A stretch of DNA of 64,000 nt from Megaustenia siamemsis (Eukaryota; Mollusca; Gastropoda; Stylommatophora; Ariophantidae), in the NCBI GenBank assembly GCA_032433765.1, contig JAVIAB010000124.1, positions 76,130,119-76,194,118 of the forward strand, given 5' to 3'. Shown in pieces: positions 11,801-26,844 of this stretch (the first letter of the stretch is position 1; each line of letters starts with the position of its first letter). A program made the translations under genes and the position numbers. The notes below the pieces were generated by a model. It was not told the origin of the DNA. It worked only from the letters and a program-made list of their open reading frames with translations, and searched no databases.

Positions 11801-14800
11801 ATACTTACACATGACACATATACACTTGCTGCTCACACTGACTCACATACAATACTTACACATTACACATATACACTTGCTGTTCACACTGACTCACATA
11901 CGATACTTTCACATTTTACATATACACTTGCTGCTCACACTGACTCACATACGATACTTGCACATTTTACATATACACTTGCTGCTCACACTGACTCACA
12001 TACGATACTTGCACATTTTACATATACTCATGTTCACACTAACTCACATACTATACTTACACATTACACATATACTCTTGTTCACACTAACTCACATACA
12101 ATACTTACACATTACACATATACACTTGCTGCTCACACTGACTCACATACAATACTTACACATTACACATATACACTTGCTGCTCACACTGACTCACATA
12201 CGATACTTACACATTACACTTGCTGCTCACACTGACTCACATACGATACTTGCACATTACACATATACACTTGCTGTTCACACTGACTCACATACGATAC
12301 TTACACATTACACATATACACTTGCTGCTCACACTGACTCACAAACAATACTTACACATTACACATATACACTTGCTGCTCACACTGACTCACATACAAT
12401 ACTTACACATTACACATATACACTTGCTGCTCACACTGACTCACATACAATACTTACACATTACACATATACACTTGCTGTTCACACTGACTCACATACG
12501 ATACTTTCACATTTTACATATACACTTGCTGCTCACACTGACTCACATACGATACTTGCACATTTTACATTTACTCTTGCTCACACTAACTCACATACTA
12601 TACTTACACATTACACATATACTCTTGTTCACACTAACTCACATACAATACTTACACATGACATATATACACTTGCTGCTAACACTGACTCACATACAAT
12701 ACTTACACATTACACATATACACTTGCTGTTCACACTGACTCGCATACGATACTTTCACATTTTACATATACACTTGCTGTTCACACTGACTCACATACG
12801 ATACTTACACATTACACATATACACTTGCTGTTCACACTGACTCACATACGATACTTACACATTACACATATACACTTGCTGCTCACACTGACTCACATA
12901 CGATACTTACACATTACACATATACACTTGCTGCTCACACTGACTCATATACAATACTTACACATTACACATATACACTTGCTGCTCACACTGACTCACA
13001 TACAATACTTACACATTACACATATACACTTGCTGCTCACACTGACTCACATACAATACTTACACATTACACATATACACTTGCTGCTCACACTGACTCA
13101 CATACAATACTTACACATTATACATATACACTTGCTGCTCACACTGACTAACATACGATACTTACACATTACACATATACACTTGCTGCTCACACTGACT
13201 CACATACGATAATTACACATTACACATATACACTTGCTGTTCACACTGACTCACATACGATACTTACACATTACACATATACAATTGCTGCTCACACTGA
13301 CTCACATACGATACTTACACATTACACATATACACTTGCTGCTCACACTGACTCATATACAATACTTACACATTACACATATACACTTGCTGCTCACACT
13401 GACTCACATACAATACTTACACATTACACATATACACTTGCTGCTCACACTGACTCACATACAATACTTACACATTACACATATACACTTGCTGCTCACA
13501 CTGACTCACATACAATACTTACACATTACACATATACACTTGCTGCTCACACTGACTCACATACGATACTTACACATTACACATATACACTTGCTGCTCA
13601 CACTGACTCACATACGATACTTACACATTACACATATACACTTGCTGTTCACACTGACTCACATACGATACTTACACATTACACATATACACTTGCTGCT
13701 CACACTTACTCACATACGATACTTACACATTACACATATACACTTGCTGCTCACACTGACTCACATACAATACTTACACATTACACATATACACTTGCTG
13801 CTCACACTGACTCACATACAATACTTAAACATTACACATATACACTTGCTGCTCACACTGACTCACATACAATACTTACACATGACACATATACACTTGC
13901 TGCTCACACTGACTCACATACAATACTTACACATTACACATATACACTTGCTGTTCACACTGACTCACATACGATACTTTCACATTTTACATATACACTT
14001 GCTGCTCACACTGACTCACATACGATACTTGCACATTTTACATGTACACTTGCTGCTCACACTGACTCACATACGATACTTGCACATTTTACATATACTC
14101 ATGTTCACACTAACTCACATACTATACTTACACATTACACATATACTCTTGTTCACACTAACTCACATACGATACTTACACATTACACATATACACTTGC
14201 TGCTCACACTGACTCACATACAATACTTACACATGACACATATACACTTGCTGCTAACACTGACTCACATACAATACTTACACATTACACATATACACTT
14301 GCTGTTCACACTGACTCGCATACGATACTTGCACATTTTACATATACACTTGCTGTTCACACTGACTCACATACGATACTTACACATTACACATATACAC
14401 TTGCTGTTCACACTGACTCACATACGATACTTACACATTACACATATACACTTGCTGCTCACACTGACTCACATACGATACTTACACATTACACATATAC
14501 ACTTGCTGCTCACACTGACTCATATACAATACTTACACATTACACATATACACTTGCTGCTCACACTGACTCACATACAATACTTACACATTACACATAT
14601 ACACTTGCTGCTCACACTGACTCACATACAATACTTACACATTACACATATACACTTGCTGCTCACACTGACTCACATACAATACTTACACATTATACAT
14701 ATACACTTGCTGCTCACACTGACTAACATACGATACTTACACATTACACATATACACTTGCTGCTCACACTGACTCACATACGATACTTACACATTACAC

Positions 14801-15951
14801 ATATACACTTGCTGCTCACACTGACTCACATACGATACTTACACATTACACATATACAATTGGTGCTCACACTGACTCACATACGATACTTACACATTAC
14901 ACATATACACTTGCTGCTCACACTGACTCATATACAATACTTACACATTACACATATACACTTGCTGCTCACACTGACTCACATACAATACTTACACATT
15001 ACACATATACACTTGCTGCTCACACTGACTCACATACAATACTTACACATTACACATATACACTTGCTGCTCACACTGACTCACATACAATACTTACACA
15101 TTACACATATACACTTGCTGCTCACACTGACTCACATACGATACTTACACATTACACATATACACTTGCTGCTCACACTGACTCACATACGATACTTACA
15201 CATTACACATATACACTTGCTGTTCACACTGACTCACATACGATACTTACACATTACACATATACACTTGCTGCTCACACTTACTCACATACGATACTTA
15301 CACATTACACATATACACTTGCTGCTCACACTGACTCACATAAAATACTTACACATTACACATATACACTTGCTGCTCACACTGACTCACATACAATACT
15401 TAAACATTACACATATACACTTGCTGCTCACACTGACTCACATACAATACTTACACATGACACATATACACTTGCTGCTCACACTGACTCACATACAATA
15501 CTTACACATTACACATATACACTTGCTGTTCACACTGACTCACATACGATACTTTCACATTTTACATATACACTTGCTGCTCACACTGACTCACATACGA
15601 TACTTGCACATTTTACATATACACTTGCTGCTCACACTGACTCACATACGATACTTGCACATTTTACATATACTCATGTTCACACTAACTCACATACTAT
15701 ACTTACACATTACACATATACTCTTGTTCACAATAACTCACATACGATACTTACACATTACACATATACACTTGCTGCTCACACTGACTCACATACGATA
15801 CTTTCCCATTTTACATATACACTTGCTGCTCACACTGACTCACATACGATACTTGCACATTTTACATATACTCTTGTTCACACTAACTCACATACGATAC
15901 TTACACATTACACATATACTCTTGTTCACACTAACTCACATACGATACTTA

Positions 15952-16699
15952 CACAAAAATTCTTGATCACACTAACTCACATACGATACTTACACATTAC
16001 ACATATACTCTTGTTCACACTAACTCACATACGATACTTACACATATACTCTTGTTCACACTAACTCACATACGATACTTACACATTAAACATATACACT
16101 TGCTGCTCACACTGACTTACATACAATACTTACACATTACACATATACACTTGCTGCTCACACTGAATCACATACAATACTTACACATTACACATATACA
16201 CTTGCTGCTCACACTGACTCACATACAATACTTACACATTACACATAGACACTTGCTGTTCACACTGACTCACATACGATACTTACACATTACACATATA
16301 CACTTGCTGCTCACACTGACTCACATACGATACTTGCACATTTTACATATACACTTGCTGCTCACACTGACTCACATACGATACTTGCACATTTTACATA
16401 TACTCATGTTCACACTAACTCACATACTATACTTACACATTACACATATACTCTTGTTCACAATAACTCACATACGATACTTACACATTACACATATACA
16501 CTTGCTGCTCACACTGACTCACATACGATACTTTCCCATTTTACATATACACTTGCTGCTCACACTGACTCACATACGATACTTGCACATTTTACATATA
16601 CTCTTGTTCACACTAACTCACATACGATACTTACACATTACACATATACACTTGCTGTTCACACTGACTCACATACGATACTTACACAAAAATTCTTGA
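15952..16699. repeat. 733-bp tandem duplication inside the satellite
   Basis: A unique variant, CACAAAAATTCTTGATCAC, occurs at about 15953, again 733 bp later, and once more near 21470. The block 16052-16699 is followed by a closely related block beginning at 16785, again offset by 733 bp. The shared private variants show a local segmental duplication rather than independent mutation. Confidence 0.85.
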
Positions 16700-17437
16700 T
16701 CACACTAACTCACATACGATACTTACACATTACACATATACTCTTGTTCACACTAACTCACATACGATACTTACACATATACTCTTGTTCACACTAACTC
16801 ACATACGATACTTACACATTAAACATATACACTTGCTGCTCACACTGACTTACATACAATACTTACACATTACACATATACACTTGCTGCTCACACTGAA
16901 TCACATACAATACTTACACATTACACATATACACTTGCTGCTCACACTGACTCACATACAATACTTACACATTACACATAGACACTTGCTGTTCACACTG
17001 ACTCACATACGATACTTACACATTACACATATACACTTGCTGTTCACACTGACTCACATACGATACTTACACACTACTCATATACACTTGCTGTTCACAC
17101 TGACTCACATACGATACTTACACATTACACATATACACTTGCTGCACACACTGACTCACATACGATACTTACACATTACACATATACACTTGCTGCTCAC
17201 ACTGACTCATATACAATACTTACACATTACACATATACACTTGCTGCTCACACTGACTCACATACAATACTTACACATTACACATATACACTTGCTGCTC
17301 ACACTGACTCACATACAATACTTACACATTACACATATACACTTGCTGCTCACACTGACTCACATACAATACTTACACATTACACATATACACTTGCTGC
17401 TCACACTGACTCACATACGATACTTACACATATACAC

Positions 17438-20400
17438 TTGCTGCTCACACTGACTCACATACGATACTTACACATTACATATATACACTTGCTGTTCACA
17501 CTGACTCACATACGATACTTACACATTACACATATACACTTGCTGCTCACACTGACTCACATACGATACTTACACATTACACATATACACTTGCTGCTCA
17601 CACTGACTCACAAACAATACTTACACATTACACATATACACTTGCTGCTCACACTGACTCACATACAATACTTACACATTACACATATACACTTGCTGCT
17701 CACACTGACTCACATACAATACTTACACATTACACATATACACTTGCTGTTCACACTGACTCACATACGATACTTTCACATTTTACATATACACTTGCTG
17801 CTCACACTGACTCACATACGATACTTGCACATTTTACATTTACTCTTGCTCACACTAACTCACATACTATACTTACACATTACACATATACTCTTGTTCA
17901 CACTAACTCACATACAATACTTACACATGACATATATACACTTGCTGCTAACACTGACTCACATACAATACTTACACATTACACATATACACTTGCTGTT
18001 CACACTGACTCGCATACGATACTTTCACATTTTACATATACACTTGCTGTTCACACTGACTCACATACGATACTTACACATTACACATATACACTTGCTG
18101 TTCACACTGACTCACATACGATACTTACACATTACACATATACACTTGCTGCTCACACTGACTCACATACGATACTTACACATTACACATATACACTTGC
18201 TGCTCACACTGACTCATATACAATACTTACACATTACACATATACACTTGCTGCTCACACTGACTCACATACAATACTTACACATTACACATATACACTT
18301 GCTGCTCACACTGACTCACATACAATACTTACACATTACACATATACACTTGCTGCTCACACTGACTCACATACAATACTTACACATTATACATATACAC
18401 TTGCTGCTCACACTGACTAACATACGATACTTACACATTACACATATACACTTGCTGCTCACACTGACTCACATACGATAATTACACATTACACATATAC
18501 ACTTGCTGTTCACACTGACTCACATACGATACTTACACATTACACATATACAATTGCTGCTCACACTGACTCACATACGATACTTACACATTACACATAT
18601 ACACTTGCTGCTCACACTGACTCATATACAATACTTACACATTACACATATACACTTGCTGCTCACACTGACTCACATACAATACTTACACATTACACAT
18701 ATACACTTGCTGCTCACACTGACCCACATACAATACTTACACATTACACATATACACTTGCTGCTCACACTGACTCACATACAATACTTACACATTACAC
18801 ATATACACTTGCTGCTCACACTGACTCACATACGATACTTACACATTACACATATACACTTGCTGCTCACACTGACTCACATACGATACTTACACATTAC
18901 ACATATACACTTGCTGTTCACACTGACTCACATACGATACTTACACATTACACATATACACTTGCTGCTCACACTTACTCACATACGATACTTACACATT
19001 ACACATATACACTTGCTGCTCACACTGACTCACATACAATACTTACACATTACACATATACACTTGCTGCTCACACTGACTCACATACAATACTTAAACA
19101 TTACACATATACACTTGCTGCTCACACTGACTCACATACAATACTTACACATTACACATATACACTTGCTGCTCACACTGACTCACATACAATACTTACA
19201 CATTACACATATACACTTGCTGCTCACACTGACTCACATACGATACTTACACATATACACTTGCTGCTCACACTGACTCACATACGATACTTACACATTA
19301 CACATATACACTTGCTGTTCACACTGACTCACATACGATACTTACACATTACACATATACACTTGCTGCTCACACTGACTCACATACGATACTTACACAT
19401 TACACATATACACTTGCTGCTCACACTGACTCACAAACAATACTTACACATTACACATATACACTTGCTGCTCACACTGACTCACATACAATACTTACAC
19501 ATTACACATATACACTTGCTGCTCACACTGACTCACATACAATACTTACACATTACACATATACACTTGCTGTTCACACTGACTCACATACGATACTTTC
19601 ACATTTTACATATACACTTGCTGCTCACACTGACTCACATACGATACTTGCACATTTTACATTTACTCTTGCTCACACTAACTCACATACTATACTTACA
19701 CATTACACATATACTCTTGTTCACACTAACTCACATACAATACTTACACATGACATATATACACTTGCTGCTAACACTGACTCACATACAATACTTACAC
19801 ATTACACATATACACTTGCTGTTCACACTGACTCGCATACGATACTTTCACATTTTACATATACACTTGCTGTTCACACTGACTCACATACGATACTTAC
19901 ACATTACACATATACACTTGCTGTTCACACTGACTCACATACGATACTTACACATTACACATATACACTTGCTGCTCACACTGACTCACATACGATACTT
20001 ACACATTACACATATACACTTGCTGCTCACACTGACTCATATACAATACTTACACATTACACATATACACTTGCTGCTCACACTGACTCACATACAATAC
20101 TTACACATTACACATATACACTTGCTGCTCACACTGACTCACATACAATACTTACACATTACACATATACACTTGCTGCTCACACTGACTCACATACAAT
20201 ACTTACACATTATACATATACACTTGCTGCTCACACTGACTAACATACGATACTTACACATTACACATATACACTTGCTGCTCACACTGACTCACATACG
20301 ATAATTACACATTACACATATACACTTGCTGTTCACACTGACTCACATACGATACTTACACATTACACATATACAATTGCTGCTCACAGTGACTCACATA

Positions 20401-21083
20401 CGATACTTACACATTACACATATACACTTGCTGCTCACACTGACTCATATACAATACTTACACATTACACATATACACTTGCTGCTCACACTGACTCACA
20501 TACAATACTTACACATTACACATATACACTTGCTGCTCACACTGACTCACATACAATACTTACACATTACACATATACACTTGCTGCTCACACTGACTCA
20601 CATACAATACTTACACATTACACATATACACTTGCTGCTCACACTGACTCACATACGATACTTACACATTACACATATACACTTGCTGCTCACACTGACT
20701 CACATACGATACTTACACATTACACATATACACTTGCTGTTCACACTGACTCACATACGATACTTACACATTACACATATACACTTGCTGCTCACACTTA
20801 CTCACATACGATACTTACACATTACACATATACACTTGCTGCTCACACTGACTCACATACAATACTTACACATTACACATATACACTTGCTGCTCACACT
20901 GACTCACATACAATACTTAAACATTACACATATACACTTGCTACTCACACTGACTCACATACAATACTTACACATGACACATATACACTTGCTGCTCACA
21001 CTGACTCACATACAATACTTACACATTACACATATACACTTGCTGTTCACACTGACTCACATACGATACTTTCACATTTTACA
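17438..21083. repeat. Two tandem copies of a 1,823-bp higher-order unit
   Basis: The blocks beginning at 17438 and 19261 repeat the same order of variant monomers: the AAACAATAC variant, the TTTACTCTTGCTC short monomer, CATGACATATATACAC, GATAATTACAC, then ACAATTGCTGC. Matching landmarks are offset by exactly 1,823 bp (for example 18481 versus 20304). Parts of the same block also occur 5,269 bp upstream (13212) and 7,340 bp upstream (11141). Confidence 0.88.
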
Positions 21084-23194
21084 TATACACTTGCTGCTCA
21101 CACTGACTCACATACGATACTTGCACATTTTACATATACACTTGCTGCTCACACTGACTCACATACGATACTTGCACATTTTACATATACTCATGTTCAC
21201 ACTAACTCACATACTATACTTACACATTACACATATACTCTTGTTCACACTAACTCACATACGATACTTACACATTACACATATACACTTGCTGCTCACA
21301 CTGACTCACATACGATACTTTCACATTTTACATATACACTTGCTGCTCACACTGACTCACATACGATACTTGCACATTTTACATATACTCTTGTTCACAC
21401 TAACTCACATACGATACTTACACATTACACATATACTCTTGTTCACACTAACTCACATACGATACTTACACAAAAATTCTTGATCACACTAACTCACATA
21501 CGATACTTACACATTACACATATACTCTTGTTCACACTAACTCACATACGATACTTACACATATACTCTTGCTCACACTAACTCGCATACGATACTTACA
21601 CATTACACATATACACTTGCTGCTCACACTGACTTACATACAATACTTACACATTACACATATACACTTGCTGCTCACACTGACTCACATACAATACTTA
21701 CACATTACACATAGACACTTGCTGTTCACACTGACTCACATACGATACTTACACATTACACATATACACTTGCTGTTCACACTGACTCACATACGATACT
21801 TACACACTACACATATACACTTGCTGTTCACACTGACTCACATACGATACTTACACATTACACATATACACTTGCTGCACACACTGACTCACATACGATA
21901 CTTACACATTACACATATACACTTGCTGCTCACACTGACTCATATACAATACTTACACATTACACATATATACTTGCTGCTCACACTGACTCACATACAA
22001 TACTTACACATTACACATATACACTTGCTTCTCACACTGACTCACATACAATACTTACACATTACACATATACACTTGCTGCTCACTCTGACTCACATAC
22101 AATACTTACACATTACACATATACACTTGCTGCTCACACTGACTCACATACGATACTTACACATATACACTTGCTGCTCACACTGACTCACATACGATAC
22201 TTACACATTACACATATACACTTGCTGTTCACACTGACTCACATACGATACTTACACATTACACATATACACTTGCTGCTCACACTGACTCACATACGAT
22301 ACTTACACATTACACATATACACTTGCTGCTCACACTGACTCACAAACAATACTTACACATTACACATATACACTTGCTGCTCACACTGACTCACATACA
22401 ATACTTACACATTACACATATACACTTGCTGCTAAAACTGACTCACATACAATACTTACACATTACACATATACACTTGCTGTTCACACTGACTCACATA
22501 CGATACTTTCACATTTTACATATACACTTGCTGCTCACACTGACTCACATACGATACTTGCACATTTTACATTTACTCTTGCTCACACTAACTCACATAC
22601 TATACTTACACATTACACATATACTCTTGTTCACACTAACTCACATACGATACTTACACATTACACATATACACTTGCTGCTCACACTGACTCACATACG
22701 ATACTTGCACATTTTACATATACTCTTGCTCACACTAACTCACATACTATACTTACACATTACACATATACTCTTGTTCACACTAACTCACATACGATAC
22801 TTACACATTACACATATACTCTTGTTCACACTAACTCACATACGATACTTACACATTACACATATACTCTTGTTCTCACTAACTCACATACGATACTTAC
22901 ACATATACTCTTGTTCACACTAACTCACATACGATACTTACACATTACACATATACTCTTGTTCACACTAACTCACATACGATACTTACACATTACACAT
23001 ATACTCTTGTTCACACTAACTCACATACGATACTTACACATATACTCTTGTTCACACTAACTCACATACGATACTTACACATTACACATATACTCTTGTT
23101 CTCACTAACTCACATACAATACTTACACATTACACATATACGCTTGTTCACACTAACTCACATACGATATTTACAAACACAATTATCACTTAAG

Positions 23195-26100
23195 CCACAT
23201 TTTAGTGCCAGTTAGAGCCTCTCATGGCACATTTTAGTGCCAGTTAGAGCCTCTCATGACACATTTTAGTGCCAGGTAGAGCCTCTCATGACACATTTTA
23301 GTGCCAGTTAGAGCCTCTCATGACACATTTTAGTTCCAGTTAGAGCCTCTTGTGACACATTTTAGTGCCAGCTAGAGCCTCTCATGACACATTTTAGTTC
23401 CAGTTAGAGCCTCTCATGACACATTTTAGTGCCAGTTAGAGCCTCTCATGACACATTTTAGTGCCAGATAGTGCCACTTGTGACACATTTTAGTGCCAGA
23501 TAGAGCCTCTCATGACACATTTTAGTGCCAGTTAGAGCCTCTCATGAAACATTTGAGTGCCAGTTAGAGCCACTAATGACACATTTTAGTGCCAATTAGA
23601 GCCTCTCATGACACATGTTAGTGCCAGTTAGAGCCTCTCATGACACATTTTAGTGCCAGGTAGGGCCTCTCATGACACATTTTAGTTACAGTTAGAGCTT
23701 CTCATGACACATTTTAGTGCCAGTTAGAGCCTCTCGTGACACATTTTAGTTACAGTTAGAGCTTCTCATGACACATTTTAGTGCCAGTTAGGGCCTCTCA
23801 TGACACATTTTAGTTACAGTTAGAGCTTCTCATGACACATTTTAGTGCCAGGTAGAGCCTCTCATGACACATTTTAGTGCCAGTTAGAGCCTCTCATGAC
23901 ACATTTTAGTGCCAGTTAGAGCCTCTCATGGCACATTTTAGTGCCAGTTAGAGCCTCTCGTGACACATTTTAGCGCCAGTTAGAGCCTCTCATGGCACAT
24001 TTTAGTGCCAGTTAGAGCCTCTCATGACACATTTTAGTGCCAGCTAGAGCTTCTCATGACACATTTTAGTGCCAGTTAGAGCTTCTCATGACACATTTTA
24101 GTTCCAGTTAGAGCCTCTCTTGACACATTTTAGTGCCAGTTGGAGCCTCTCATGACACATTTTAGTGCCAGTTAGAGCCTCTCATGACACATTTTAGTGC
24201 CAGTTAGAGCCTCTCTTGAGACATTTTAGTGCCAGTTAGAGCTTCTCATGACATATTTTAGTGCCAGTTAGAGCCTCTCATGACACATTTTAGCTCCAGT
24301 TAGAGTCTCTCATGACACATTTTAGTGCCAGTTGGAGCCTCTCATGACACATTTTAGTGCCAGGTAGAGCCTCTCGTGACACATTTGAGTGCCAGTTAGA
24401 GCCTCTTGTGACACATTTTAGTGCCAGGTATAGCCTCTCATGACACATTTTAGTTCCAGTTAGAGCCTCTCATGACACATTTTAGTTCCAGTTAGAGCCT
24501 CTCATGACACATTTTAGTGCCAGTTAGAGCCTCTTGTGACATATTTTAGTGCCAGTTAGAGCCTCTCATGACACATTTTAGTTACAGTTAGAGCCTCTCA
24601 TGACACATTTTAGTTACAGTTAGAGCCTCTCGTGACAAATTTTAGTACCAGTTAGAGCCTCTCGTGACAAATTTTAGTTCCAGTTAGAGCCTCTCATGAC
24701 ACATTTTAGTGCCAGTTAGAGCCTCTCGTGACACATTTTAGTCCCAGTTAGAGCCTCTCATGACACATTTTAGTACCAGTTAGAGCCTCTCATGACACAT
24801 TTTAGTACCAGTTAGAGCCTCTCATGACACATTTTAGTACCAGTTAGAGCCTCTCATGACACATTTTAGTGCCAGTTAGAGCCTCTCGTGACACATTTTA
24901 GCGCCAGTTAGAGCCTCTCATGACACATTTTAGTTACAGTTAGAGCCTCTCGTGACACATTTTAGTACCAGTTAAAACCTCTCATGACACATTTTAGTTC
25001 CAGTTAGAGCCTCTCATGACACATTTTAGTTCCAGTTAGAGCCTCTCGTGACACATTTTAGTTCCAGTTAGAGCCTCTCGTGACACATTTTAGTTCCAGT
25101 TAGAGCCTCTCGTGACACATTTTAGTTCCAGTTAGAGCCTCTCATGACACATTTTAGTACCAGTTAGAGCCTCTCATGACACATTTTAGTTCCAGTTAGA
25201 GCCTCTCATGTCACATTTTAGTTCCAGTTAGAGCCTCTCATGACACATTTTAGTGCCAGTTAGAGCCTCTCATGACTCATTTTAGTTCCAGTTAGAGCCT
25301 CTCATGACACATTTTAGTTCCAGTTAGAGTCTCTCATGACACATTTTAGTTCCAATTAGAGCTTCTCATGACACATTTTAGTGCCAGTTAGAGCCTCTCT
25401 TGACACATTTTAGTGCCAGTTAGAGCCTCTCATGACACATTTTAGTTCCAGTTAGAGCCTCTCATGACACATTTTAGTTCCAGTTAGAGCCTCTCATGAC
25501 ACATTTTAGTTCCAGTTAGAGCCTCTCATGACACATTTTAGTGCCAGTTAGAGCCTCTCATGACACATTTTAGTTCCAGTTAGAGCCTCTCATGACACAT
25601 TTTAGTTCCAGTTAGAGCCTCTCATGACACATTTTAGTTCCAGTTAGAGCCTCTCATGACACATTTTAGTGCCAGGTATAGCCTCTCATGACACATTTTA
25701 GTGCCAGTTAGAGCCTCTCATGACACATTTTAGTGCCAGTTAGAGCCTCTCATGACACATTTTAGTTCCAGTTAGAGCCTCTCATGACACATTTTAGTTC
25801 CAGTTAGAGTCTCTCATGACACATTTTAGTTCCAGTTAGAGCTTCTCATGACACATTTTAGTGCCAGTTAGAGCCTCTCTTGACACATTTTAGTACCAGT
25901 TAGAGCCTCTCATGACACATTTTAGTTCCAGTTAGAGCCTCTCATGACACATTTTAGTTTCAGATAGAGCCACTTGTGACACATTTTAGTTCCAGTTAGA
26001 GCCTCTCATGACACATTTTAGTTCCAGTTAGAGCCTCTCATGACACATTTTAGTGCCAGGTAGAGCCTCTCATGGCACATTTTAGTTTCAGATAGAGCCT

Positions 26101-26582
26101 CTCATGACACATTTTAGTGCCAGGTAGAGCCTCTCATGACACATTTTAGTTCCAGTTAGAGCCTCTCATGACACATTTTAGTTTCAGATAGAGCCACTTG
26201 TGACACATTTTAGTTCCAGTTAGAGCCTCTCATGACACATTTTAGTTCCAGTTAGAGCCTCTCATGACACATTTTAGTGCCAGGTAGAGCCTCTCATGGC
26301 ACATTTTAGTTTCAGATAGAGCCTCTCATGACACATTTTAGTGCCAGGTAGAGCCTCTTGTGACACATTTTAGTGCCAGTTAGAGCCTCTTTTGACACAT
26401 TTTAGTTTCAGTTAGAGCCTCTTTTGACACATTTTAGTTTCAGTTAGAACCTCTCATGACACATTTTAGTTTCAGTTAGAGCCTCTCATGACACATTTTA
26501 GTGCCAGTTAGAGCCTCTCATGGCACATTTTAGTTCCAGATAAAACCACTTGTGACACATGTTAGTGCCAGTTAGAGACTCT
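23195..26582. repeat. 32-bp tandem array, about 106 copies
   Basis: The unit contains CACATTTTAGTGCCAGTTAG then AGCCTCTCATGA. A two-base hot spot after TTTAG gives subtypes (TGCC, TTCC, TTAC, TACC, TTTC), and the end of the unit varies between CTCATGA, CTCGTGA and CTTGTGA. The period is not a multiple of three and every frame is closed by the TAG. It starts about 20 bp after the end of the 51-bp satellite. Confidence 0.97.
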
Positions 26583-26844
26583 TTCCTGATCACAATAGAA
26601 TATCTTGCACGAACTTCACGGCCCCATTGCAAGGCTCATGAAATCCTGGGCCCACACATCCTTAAGCGGAATCCAGGCTAAGACCTTAAGCGTCCTCCTC
26701 CAACACGTACTCTTATGATCAAGGTCAGCATGACCAAGCAGGAGCTACCAACCTGAGCGTTGCGGGGTGCTTCTGTGAAGCACGTGATGGAGAAAAGGAA
26801 GGGGGAGCCAAGGTATGTCACATTTTAAATTATTTCTATTACAA
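26583..26844. other. Short unique spacer
   Basis: Relatively GC-richer single-copy-looking sequence between the 32-bp array and a LINE B fragment. No recognisable feature. Confidence 0.5.

Larger units (their letters stand above)
8428..23174. repeat. 51-bp satellite array, about 290 monomers, 14.7 kb
   Basis: The consensus monomer begins CTTGCTGCTCACACTGACTC and ends TTACACATTACACATATACA. By my count it has 16 C and 4 G on the plus strand, a strong skew. Length variants occur: 48 bp (GCT lost), and shorter ones with TTCACACTAACTCAC. The G/A alternation CATACGATAC versus CATACAATAC marks subtypes. As 51 = 3 x 17, two plus-strand frames stay open for kilobases (peptide units LTHIRYLHITHIHLLLT and AAHTDSHTILTHYTYTL), up to 910 codons. 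The minus strand does not stay open. Most long monomers carry TGACTCA. I regard it as a satellite, not a gene. Confidence 0.97.

Noticed and set aside
8428..23174. Calling the 900-codon open frames protein-coding genes
   Set aside because: Open frames follow from the period of 51 with no stop in two phases. No start context, exon boundaries, signal peptide or unique domain is present.
8428..23174. Telomeric or subtelomeric identity of the arrays
   Set aside because: No TTAGGG or related telomere repeat is seen, and many unrelated units coexist.
23195..26582. 32-bp repeats considered as a CRISPR array
   Set aside because: The repeats are directly adjacent with no unique spacers, the context is eukaryotic, and no cas-like gene is present.
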